A DNA stretch of 11,190 nucleotides. Origin: Baffinella frigidus (Eukaryota > Cryptophyceae > Cryptomonadales > Baffinellaceae). The DNA is taken from positions 69,754-80,943 of the forward strand of contig MU647306.1 in NCBI GenBank assembly GCA_026770585.1. The letters run 5' to 3'. Below, piece by piece: positions 5,955 through 11,142 of this stretch. Below the pieces are notes generated by a model, which worked only from the letters and a program-made list of their open reading frames with translations, searched no databases and was not told the DNA's origin. Made by a program: the position numbers and the translations under genes. The first letter of the stretch is position 1, and each line of letters opens with the position of its first letter.

Positions 5955-6105
5955 GTTTCAATCCTAAACCCTAAACCCTAAGCCCTAAACCCTAAACCCT
6001 AAACCCTAAACCCCACACCCCACACCCCAAACCTCAAACCCCACACCCCACACCCCACACCCCAAACCCCAAACCCTAAACCCTAATCCCCAAACCCCAA
6101 AGCAG
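5955..6105 (+). repeat. Intron 6: heptamer array, 151 nt
   Basis: GTTTCAATCC is followed by CCCTAAA and CCCCACA units right up to AAAGCAG. It is almost pure telomere-like repeat with only splice-site sequence added. The minus-strand translation (repeats of GVWGLGF type) is a repeat artefact. Confidence 0.85.
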
Positions 6106-6184
6106 CAACCTCGACGACGGGGTGACGCTCTCGACGGGCGTGTGGACGAAAGCGTCAGGGTCGTTGGTCGTACATCTCGCGCAG
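6106..6184 (+). CDS. Exon 7: Trp and LVVHLAQ segment
   Basis: One base completing Ser, then 26 codons: NLDDGVTLSTG, VWTKASGS, LVVHLAQ, with acceptor GCAG and donor GTATCA. It aligns with exon 1 plus the start of exon 2: Asp, the S-T/S pair, the Trp, K/R-A and G-L-V-V are shared. The equivalent exon 1/2 junction falls between GL and VV, whereas here GSLVVHLAQ is uninterrupted, so an intron was gained or moved in one repeat. Confidence 0.7.
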
Positions 6185-6210
6185 GTATCATGCAAAAAGT
6201 TAACGCCCGT

Positions 6211-6339
6211 GAGGTACTTGCAGCCTACGGATTGCCTACGGTAGGAGCCCCCCTTCCTACGACTTTTAAAACAAAAAGACTTTAAAAGTCACTTGAGGGG
6301 GGCTTCTACTGTAGGCAATCCGTAGGACGTAAGTACCTC
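6211..6339. mobile_element. Fold-back element of the CCTACGGTAGG family, 129 bp
   Basis: Arms GAGGTACTTGCAGCCTACGG...ACTTTTAAA and TTTAAAAGT...CCGTAGGACGTAAGTACCTC pair across a short CAAAAAG loop. The arms contain CCTACGGATTGCCTACGGTA, the motif scattered through the window. Confidence 0.85.
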
Positions 6340-6531
6340 GCTGAAATTTGCTTTTCGAAGTTGACTGAAATAGTTGAGTGCTTTCCTGCAGGGCCTCATC
6401 CCTCACCCCCACAGGGCCTAATCCCTAGTTCCTAACCCTTAAACCCTAAAACCTAATCCCTAACCCCTAACCCCTAAAACCTAAACCCTAAACCCTAAAC
6501 CCTAAACCCTAACCCCCAACCCCTGGCGCAG

Positions 6532-6584
6532 GGCACCACAGTGTCCGACGCGCTAGTCTTCTCCTTCATCCTTCAGAACCCCAC
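6532..6584 (+). pseudogene. First tandem copy of exon 8, truncated
   Basis: After GGCGCAG it reads GTTVSDALVFSFILQNPTST, identical in protein to exon 8 up to NP. It then diverges into CACCCTTCACCCC repeat, losing AQTSPAISIE and any donor. An acceptor is present, so inclusion would break the frame or read into repeat. It is a tandem duplicate of the 6667 exon and its flank. Confidence 0.65.
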
Positions 6585-6666
6585 CTCCACCCTTCACCCC
6601 AAGGGCCTAGTCCCTCACCCCCACAGGGCCTAATCCCTAAGTCCTAACCCCCAACCCCTGGCGCAG

Positions 6667-6753
6667 GGGACCACAGTGTCCGACGCGCTAGTCTTCTCCT
6701 TCATCCTTCAGAACCCCGCGTCCGCCCAGACGTCCCCGGCCATCTCCATCGAG
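6667..6753 (+). CDS. Exon 8: FSFILQNPASAQ and SPAISIE end of repeat
   Basis: Twenty-nine codons after GGCGCAG, phase 0: GTTVSDALVFSF, ILQNPASAQ, TSPAISIE. It aligns with exon 2 (FSFTLRNPATAQ) followed by exon 3 (ASPSVAVY); the intron present between AQ and the SP strand in the first repeat is absent here. The donor GTCACT at 6754 is weak. Ending at GAG keeps phase 0 with the GCG start of exon 9. Reading on gives VTSPIYQIVC within a repeat, which I do not count as coding. Confidence 0.65.
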
Positions 6754-6905
6754 GTCACTTCACCCATATATCAGATCGTGTGTCAGATCGTGTGTCAGAT
6801 CGGATGTCAGTATATTAGGCCGTATCTAGCAAGGTTACTTCGCCCATATATCAGATGTCAGATCGTATATCAGCCGGTCATATCTTTCAAGGTCCCTTTC
6901 ATCTC

Positions 6906-7220
6906 GAAAGATAACTGAATCGGTTCCTTTTCAATAGGAGGTTGGATAGGAGAAATTAGTCAGGGCAAAGTAAAACTTAGTTAGGCCTCCCCGACCATCT
7001 CCATCAAGGTCACTTCACCCATATATCAGATCGTATGTCAGATCGTGAATCAGTATATCAGGCCATATCTATCAAGGTCACTTTCATCTCGAAAGATAAC
7101 TGCATCAGTTCCCTAATTAGCGTTTTCACTTAATTAGGAGGCCGTATTAAATTTACTATGTCCCAACTAATTTCTCCTATTCAACCTCCTATTGAAAAGG
7201 AACTGATTCAGTTATCTTCC
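6906..7220. mobile_element. Inverted repeat, 55-bp arms
   Basis: GAAAGATAACTGAATCGGTT...GGAGAAATTAGT (6906-6960) is complementary to ACTAATTTCTCCTATTCAAC...AGTTATCTTCC (7166-7220) with few mismatches. The arms enclose the mini-exon copy and repeat B copy 2 (7085-7150). Confidence 0.85.
6985..7008 (+). CDS. Candidate 24-nt mini-exon or exon 8 end copy
   Basis: GCC-TCC-CCG-ACC-ATC-TCC-ATC-AAG (ASPTISIK) lies between TTAG and GTCACT. It combines the start of exon 3 (ASPSV) with the end of exon 8 (SPAISIE) and is phase 0 at both edges. The following intron sequence GTCACTTCACCCATATATCA is the same as after exon 8, so it is most simply a duplicated exon end. It could be spliced as a micro-exon only if exon 8 ended at AQ, where no donor exists. 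Confidence 0.25.
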
Positions 7221-7610
7221 AATATGAACTTGACCACGATGGCATCACACCTCGGATCCCGCAGGACCATAACTTGGCATGTAAAGATCGTAACCTGTGA
7301 TTGATCCACCCATATATCAGACCGTTCATCAGTATATTCATAGGCAAGGCCATGCAATTTTAATCGTGTTTTTGCTATATGTGGGTGTATGTTGTGCTAT
7401 TTTACAGCTATGTCGAAGCCAATATGGCAAAATCTGAGAAAATCCACCCTGAAGATAGCATAAAAGGCGGTTTAAATTGCATGGCGTCGGGCACTAATAT
7501 CAGGCCATATCCATCAAGGCCCGCCCCTCCTCTCACTTTGCTTTACAGTAAATGGGCGGTCAGCTGTTTGCTTTACACCAAATGCGCCTCTCGCGCACGT
7601 TGCGTGGCTA

Positions 7611-7712
7611 ACCACACAGCGGACTTCGAAGGCATTTTGAATAACCCCTAAGCGATAAGACCTAGGACCCTACGGTAGGCAACCCGTAGTGGCATAGGGG
7701 GGTTCCTACGGA
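7611..7712 (-). repeat. Dispersed repeat, copy B (inverted partner of 448-549)
   Basis: The reverse complement gives TCCGTAGGAACCCCCCTA...GGTCTTATCGCTTAGGGGTT...CTTCGAAGTCCGCTGTGTGG, matching 448-549 along its length. Confidence 0.75.
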
Positions 7713-7790
7713 CAACGTAACGGAAATCGGGCACTGAGTGCCCGAAAATCCCTTCGTAGCCCTCTGTACGGCATACGTGCCGTGGCTAGC

Positions 7791-7864
7791 GCGAAACGCG
7801 CGGTGGACGGGGGGGGGGTCGCAGAGGCCGGGGTTGAGCACGTCGTCGAGGTCACCACCCAGCA
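7791..7864. other. GC-rich coding-like island, strand unresolved
   Basis: The + strand has a GTCGCAG acceptor-like site and GAGGCCGGGGTTGAGCACGT...ACCACCCAG, reading EAGVEHVVEVTTQ. The - strand reads LGGDLDDVLNPGLCD. The composition resembles the exons, but no homology to the repeat is convincing and no donor follows (CATTG then a poly-G run). It may be an exon relic. Confidence 0.2.
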
Positions 7865-7867
7865 TTG

Positions 7868-7883
7868 TTGGGGGGGGGGGGGG
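7868..7883 (+). repeat. Poly-G run
   Basis: Sixteen or so consecutive G, followed by ATTTAATTAGG. Such runs are prone to sequencing length error. Confidence 0.8.
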
Positions 7884-8018
7884 ATTTAATTAGGATTCAT
7901 AAGTAAAATTACCTATGCCATAGTAATTTCTCCTATGATTTCTCATATGGAACATTGAAAACGGCGTCTCTGGCGGGTGTCCTGGAACGCTCTGCCCCAG
8001 CCGGGTTGCCCGGCTCTG

Positions 8019-8065
8019 CTTAAGTTGACACGCCGGGTGGGCGGTACAAATCCGTCAACTTTCCC
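8019..8065 (+). repeat. Dispersed hairpin repeat, copy 2
   Basis: CTTAAGTTGACACGCCGGGT, then GGTACAAATCCGTC and AACTTTC. It has GTTGAC/GTCAAC complementary ends and recurs at 8199 and inverted at 1450. Confidence 0.8.
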
Positions 8066-8198
8066 CTTTCCGCAACTTTCCGCGCAGGCGGAGATGGATA
8101 TGTGGTACACATCCATCAACTTTGGAGCCAAAGTTGACAACGTTGGAGCCGAGAAGAGCGAATCTCACGAAATAGCCCCAACCCTCTGACCGACTATG

Positions 8199-8245
8199 CT
8201 TAAGTCGACACGCCGGGTGTGCGGTACAAACCCGTCAACTTTTCC
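8199..8245 (+). repeat. Dispersed hairpin repeat, copy 3
   Basis: CTTAAGTCGACACGCCGGGT, then GGTACAAACCCGTC and AACTTTT. It ends ten bases before the exon 9 acceptor, so it lies in the intron's pyrimidine-tract region. Confidence 0.8.
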
Positions 8246-8254
8246 CTCTTTCAG

Positions 8255-8320
8255 GCGGCGATAGCAGGCGACGGAGTCAACCGAGCGCCGATCGCGGCCG
8301 TGGCTATGACCAAGCCGGCA
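8255..8320 (+). CDS. Exon 9: linker into the third repeat
   Basis: Twenty-two codons after CTTTCAG (a good pyrimidine-rich acceptor), phase 0: AAIAGDGVNRAPI, AAVAMTKPA. Joined to exon 8 it gives SPAISIE followed by this linker, parallel to SPSVAVYASVRAEAPAG in exon 3. The CCGGCAGGCT at its end is the same as in exon 3, where translation continues into FVYTHF, but here it runs straight into TAAACCC telomere-like repeat. No GT is available; a GC donor (CAG/GCTAAA) would leave phase 1. The exon may be cut short by expansion of the repeat array. Confidence 0.5.
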
Positions 8321-8323
8321 GGC

Positions 8324-8588
8324 TAAACCCTGAACCCTAAACTCTAAACCCTAAACCCTAATCCCTAAACCCTAATCCCTAAACCCTAAACCCTAATCCC
8401 TAAACCCTAATCCCTAAACCCTAATCCCTAAACCCCAAACCCTAATCCCTAAACCCTAATACCTAAACCCTAAACCCTAATCCCTGAACCCTAATCCCTA
8501 AACCCTAATCCCTAATCCCTAACCCCTAAACCCTACACCCTAATCCCTAATCCCTAAACCCTAAACCCTAAACCCCAAACCCTCAACC
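8324..8588 (+). repeat. CCCTAAA/CCCTAAT alternating heptamer array
   Basis: It contains about 37 units, many alternating as CCCTAAACCCTAATC, beginning immediately at the end of exon 9 and ending in CTCAACCAGGCG. Confidence 0.9.
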
Positions 8589-8664
8589 AGGCGACCTGAT
8601 GAGTGTCGCGGGGGGACGTGTCCCGCTCTACGTCGTCGTCCCGTCGTTTGATACTAAGGTCCCC

Positions 8665-8763
8665 CCTAGACCAAATGTTGAGTGTAGGCGTTTTTCCCCT
8701 AGACCAAATGTTGAGTGTAGGCGTTTTCCCCTTAGACCAAATGTTGAGTGCAGGCGTTTTACC
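8665..8763 (+). repeat. 33-bp tandem repeat, 3 copies
   Basis: CCTAGACCAAATGTTGAGTG then TAGGCGTTTT-CC starts at 8665, 8698 and 8731. An open frame reads LDQMLSVGVFP three times, because 33 is divisible by three; nothing else supports translation. Confidence 0.9.
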
Positions 8764-8770
8764 TAGAGGT

Positions 8771-8809
8771 GGTCACGTGTCCCCCCGAAAAGCGGGACGA
8801 CACGTGACC
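8771..8809. repeat. Hairpin GGTCACGTGTC...GACACGTGACC
   Basis: It has an exact 11-base stem with additional CCCC/GGG pairing inside. It includes the E-box-like CACGTG on both arms, but there is no promoter context. Confidence 0.85.
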
Positions 8810-8830
8810 AACCCAATGAAAATTAAATGC

Positions 8831-8910
8831 ATAAGGACAGAAGCCAATCTCCACAAGGACAGAAGCAAAACTCCACAAGGACAGATGGATTTTGTCTTCT
8901 GTCCTTGTAT
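8831..8910. repeat. Hairpin with ACAAGGACAGAAG tandem units
   Basis: ATAAGGACAGAAG at 8831, ACAAGGACAGAAG at 8853 and ACAAGGACAGATG near 8875 are followed by CTTCTGTCCTTGTAT (8896-8910), complementary to the units, so several alternative stems can form. Confidence 0.8.
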
Positions 8911-9021
8911 AAGGTAAAGTAACTTCGTGCCTGGGTGTTTTTTGGAAGCCAAAACGTCTTGGGGGGGGGCGTCCCGCTGTATGTCGTCGTGCCGTCTTTT
9001 GATACTAAGGACCTCCCTAGA

Positions 9022-9192
9022 TCCTGCACCCTAAACCCTCAACCCCAAACACTGAACACTGAACACTGAACCATAAACCATAAACCATAGACCATAGACC
9101 GTAAACACTGAACACTGGACGCTTAACCCTGAACCATGAACCCTCAACCCACAACCCTGACCCCTGAAGCCTAACCCCTGGTGCATGAACCC
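9022..9192 (+). repeat. Degenerate heptamer array (ACTGAAC, CCATAAA, CCCTGAA)
   Basis: Seven-base units continue with new variants AACACTG and ACCATAA/ACCATAG. The minus-strand ORFs here (VYGLWFMVYG type) are translations of the repeat and are rejected as genes. Confidence 0.8.
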
Positions 9193-9325
9193 GAAACCCC
9201 GCGCCCTGACTCCGCATACTTGTGCGTATGGTCTGACTATGCTCCCCATACCCCGACGAAACCTTAGAAGCCCACCACACTTGTGCGTAGGGTCTGAATG
9301 TTCTCCTCCACACACCCGCCCGCAG

Positions 9326-9373
9326 GCGATCGCGCACACCTCGCCCCTCGCCAACATCGCCAACACCCTCTCA
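9326..9373 (+). pseudogene. Exon 10 copy 1 (IAHTSPLANIANTLS)
   Basis: After CCGCAG it reads AIAHTSPLANIANTLS and then TAA. It matches exon 4 and the intact 10572 copy but stops before ATCGAGATCAAG, replaced by TAAGCCCTGAACC repeat. There is no donor, so it is probably a truncated duplicate. Confidence 0.5.
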
Positions 9374-9400
9374 TAAGCCCTGAACCTTGAACCCTAACCT

Positions 9401-9603
9401 ATTGTCGAAATGGGCTTCGCGCGGAATCGAAGTCAGGTCAGGAAATCAGGAAAATTTTCAAAAATGGACTTTTATGCTATCTTAGGCATGATTTTTATCT
9501 CAAAATAGCATCTCCCACCCGTAAGATGACACAAAAAGGCAAAAAATGAAAAATGTTGCTGACCTGACCTCGATTTTTTCCGCGCGGAGCCCATTTCGAC
9601 AAT
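9401..9603. mobile_element. MITE-like element, 203 bp, family A copy 2
   Basis: Terminal inverted repeats of about 40 bp: ATTGTCGAAATGGGCTTCGC...TCAGGTCAG (9401-9440) against CTGACCTGAC...GCCCATTTCGACAAT. The end sequence and the internal TTTTATGCTATCTTA match the 2684-2921 element. The short ORFs on both strands across it mirror each other and are not genes. Confidence 0.85.
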
Positions 9604-9735
9604 GGGTGCCGCACCCGATGAGGAGCAATCGGAGGTTCGAGAACGTGTCTAGGGTTGAGGGTTTGCGGTCTCTGACTCGTGCCATGCTTTTTTTTAGGGT
9701 TTGGGGTTTCTCACGCATGACATGCCACGGACGCA

Positions 9736-9768
9736 GGCGATCACCCTATGGGACGGGCCCCGCCGGCA
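9736..9768 (+). pseudogene. Chimeric exon-edge fragment
   Basis: GGACGCAGGCGATCACCC repeats the acceptor and first codons of the exon 10 family, then continues ATGGGACGGGCCCCGCCGGC with no similarity to it, ending in CCGGCAGGCT like exons 3 and 9. It is only a relic at this level of evidence. Confidence 0.25.
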
Positions 9769-9929
9769 GGCTCGTGAACGGCCCTTTTTACCCCGCGAAA
9801 AGGCGTCTTGTGGCCTCGAACCTTAGTAGCCCACCGCATACTTGTGTGCGTAGGGTCTGACTATGCTCCTCACGCCCTCAACCCTGAATCCTCGTCCCTG
9901 ACCCCTAACGCCTAACCCTTCGCCCATGA

Positions 9930-10009
9930 ACCCGAAACCCGAAACCCGAAACCCGAAATCCGAAACCCGAAACCCGAAACCCGAAACCCGAAACCCGAAA
10001 TCCTAAATC
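9930..10009 (+). repeat. CCCGAAA heptamer array
   Basis: About ten CCCGAAA units with two TCCGAAA/TCCTAAA variants. It is a fourth local version of the heptamer, ending nine bases before the exon 10 copy 2 acceptor at 10018. Confidence 0.9.
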
Positions 10010-10018
10010 CTGACGCAG

Positions 10019-10083
10019 GCGATCGCGCACACCTCGCCAACATCGCCAACACCTTCTCCTTTCCCGACTACCCCTCTGTCGCT
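10019..10083 (+). pseudogene. Exon 10 copy 2, 7-base deletion
   Basis: GCGATCGCGCACACCTCG is followed directly by CCAACATCGCCAACACC; relative to copy 1 the bases CCCCTCG are missing, shifting the frame. The end differs from the intact copy: TTCTCCTTTCCCGACTACCC replaces CTCTCGATCGAG. Copy 3 shares this alternative end. Confidence 0.6.
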
Positions 10084-10321
10084 GTACCACGAAACGAACC
10101 GTTGCGTCCTGAAACTCTGACAAATGACCCAACGTGGACGCAGCAACTTCTTATAAGCCCTGAACCTTTAGCCCTAACCTAAAACTACAAGCGCAATCAA
10201 ACCCATTGCGTGGAAAGGCGGCTGGGGGCTGCACAGCTTGGGGTAGGGCTGGCTTCTCCGCATCATTGTGTGTAGGGCCTGACTATGCGTAGAGTCTGAC
10301 TATCCTCACACCCTCCCGCAG

Positions 10322-10387
10322 GCGATCACACGTCGCCGCTCGCCAACATCGCCGAAACCTTCTCCTTTCCCGACTACCCCTCCGTCG
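10322..10387 (+). pseudogene. Exon 10 copy 3, 4-base deletion
   Basis: GCGATCACACGTCGCCGCTC lacks four bases compared with GCGATCGCGCACACGTCGCC, breaking the frame. It continues into GAAACCTTCTCCTTTCCCGA as in copy 2. Upstream it shares GGGGGCTGCACAGCTT and CTTCTCCGCAT blocks with the unit that carries copy 4. Confidence 0.6.
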
Positions 10388-10571
10388 CTCACACACACAA
10401 ACCCTCTCACTCTGCCTCCGGCCTCGGGTAGGCCTCGGGGGCTGCACAGCTTAGCGTAGGATTTCTCCGCATAATTATGCACTGCACAGGCGGGTACGCC
10501 CGGGGTGGTTGGGTGGTTGCGCCCTACCTCGAAGGGGGGTGGTTCTGACTCATGACCGGGCGTGGACGCAG

Positions 10572-10631
10572 GTGATCGCGCACACGTCGCCGCTTGCCAA
10601 CATCGCCAACACCCTCTCGATCGAGATCAAG
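10572..10631 (+). CDS. Exon 10 copy 4: intact first strand of the next repeat
   Basis: Twenty codons between GGACGCAG and donor GTGCAC, phase 0 both sides: VIAHTSPLAN, IANTLSIEIK. It is homologous to exon 4 (IGHSSPLASADNLLTVTIQ) and is the only one of four copies that keeps the frame and a donor. It would start the third repeat. The junction from exon 9 is unresolved because exon 9 has no clear donor and a stretch equivalent to the end of exon 3 (FAPIPS to GGGAQ) is missing between them. Confidence 0.6.
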
Positions 10632-11015
10632 GTGCACATACTCAAAACCCTCACCCGTAACCCGTAAACCCCAAAACGGCGAGGGTTCCTCTACTCGAAA
10701 GGAAGCATGGCTTTTCTGCAGGACAAATTCCGGTGTCCGTCTATGGTGGAAGTTGAAAGAACCTCAAGGACCTAAAGGACCTCAACCCTCACCCAGAACT
10801 CCCAAACCCCCAAACCCCAAACCAAACGGTGAGAGGCACCTTCTTCCTTGAGATCAAGGTTTCCTCAACCCCAAACACAAACCCATAAACCCTAAACCAT
10901 ATACCCTACACCCTTCACCCTAACCCCTAGACCCTCCATCGAGATCAAGGTTCCCCTACTCAACCCTAACCCATAACCCCTAAACCGTATACCCCCAAAA
11001 AAACGGTGAGAGGCA
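10623..11015 (+). repeat. Tandem copies of exon 10 end plus intron start
   Basis: GAGATCAAG/GT followed by ACTCAACCCT-ACCC-TAACCC-like sequence occurs at 10623, 10849 and 10941. GGTGAGAGGCACCTTCT precedes it at 10828 and recurs at 11004. Each carries the EIK codons and a GT donor. Between them are CCCCAAA-type units. No additional complete exon is seen. Confidence 0.65.
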
Positions 11016-11109
11016 CCTTCTCCATCTCGAGACGGCAGGCATTGGGGGCGCGCCGTTTGGTTTGGGGTTTAGGGGTTATGGGTGAGGGTTGAGTAGGGGG
11101 GCCTTGATC
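10943..11109. repeat. Inverted repeat of the exon-end/intron unit
   Basis: GATCAAGGTTCCCCTACTCA...CATAACCCCTAAACC (10943-10986) is repeated in reverse as GGTTTAGGGGTTATGG...AGTAGGGGGGCCTTGATC (up to 11109). This is the only place in the window where the telomere-like repeat is G-rich on the + strand. Confidence 0.85.
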
Positions 11110-11139
11110 GCGTTTCCGAAACGCTGAACGGGAGAAGAG

Positions 11140-11142
<3 letters not shown>

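Larger units (their letters stand above)
6185..6666 (+). other. Intron 7 (482 nt)
   Basis: It contains a 129-bp fold-back element (6211-6339), a CCCTAAA array (6430-6520) and the first of two tandem copies of exon 8 with its upstream flank (unit of about 212 bp: GGGCCT-ATCCCTCACCCCCA starts at 6391 and again at 6603). Confidence 0.6.
6754..8254 (+). other. Intron 8 (1501 nt)
   Basis: It holds three CCCATATATCAGATCGT units (6766, 6842, 7018), an inverted repeat (6906-7220), a mini-exon-like copy of the exon 8 end (6985-7008), the inverted partner of the 448-549 repeat, a GC-rich island (7791-7864), a poly-G run and two dispersed hairpin repeats. Bases 7225-7600 are AT-rich with short weak ORFs and a TTTGCTTTACAGTAAAT-like block shared with 1720-1762; no gene is recognised. 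Confidence 0.4.
1072..8320 (+). other. Split gene model: tandem-repeat (adhesin-like) protein, partial
   Basis: Nine GC-rich islands bounded by AG at the left and GT or GC at the right join in one open frame: 1072-1145, 1972-2061, 3698-3838, 5056-5139, 5468-5518, 5899-5954, 6106-6184, 6667-6753 and 8255-8320. All eight junctions agree in phase; 5954/6106 is phase 2 and the rest are phase 0. The 5056-6753 islands sum to 357 nt, or 119 codons, with no stop. The product contains tandem copies of one repeat: islands 1072-2061 align with 6106-6753 (NAS, a Trp, an LVV strand, then FSF-L-NPA-AQ). The composition is Ala/Thr/Ser/Val-rich with no Cys and short alternating strands. From this I infer an extracellular beta-sandwich repeat protein. 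I recognise no named family with certainty. No start codon, signal peptide or stop is visible, so both ends lie outside the window. Some donors are weak (GTCCTG, GTCACT, GCACGT), so individual boundaries may shift. Confidence 0.6.
8620..9021. mobile_element. 402-bp element with 51-bp direct terminal repeats
   Basis: GTCCCGCTCTACGTCGTCGT...GATACTAAGG...CCCTAGA (8620-8670) recurs at 8971-9021 with six mismatches. The interior has a 33-bp triplicate, a GTCACGTGTC hairpin and a CAGAAG hairpin, but no protein signature. It may be a very short LTR-like or otherwise non-autonomous element, or a segmental duplication. Confidence 0.55.

Noticed and set aside
6006-6191. Minus-strand ORF with GVWGLGF-type repeats
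   Set aside because: It is the translation of a C-rich heptamer array and overlaps a well-supported + strand exon.
8665-8763. Possible CRISPR array
   Set aside because: The three 33-bp units are contiguous with no spacers, and the genome is eukaryotic.
8603-8917. 104-codon ORF with LDQMLSVGVFP repeated three times
   Set aside because: The period of 33 is divisible by three, so any frame open once stays open. The rest translates hairpins and direct repeats of a mobile element.
9017-9366. Two overlapping minus-strand ORFs of about 106-111 codons
   Set aside because: They are overlapping frames of the same heptamer repeat with low-complexity YGLW/VMVYG translation; no domain is seen and they cross an exon copy on the other strand.
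9500-9718. Minus-strand 72-codon ORF over the 203-bp element
   Set aside because: It mirrors a + strand ORF across inverted-repeat arms and has no recognisable domain.
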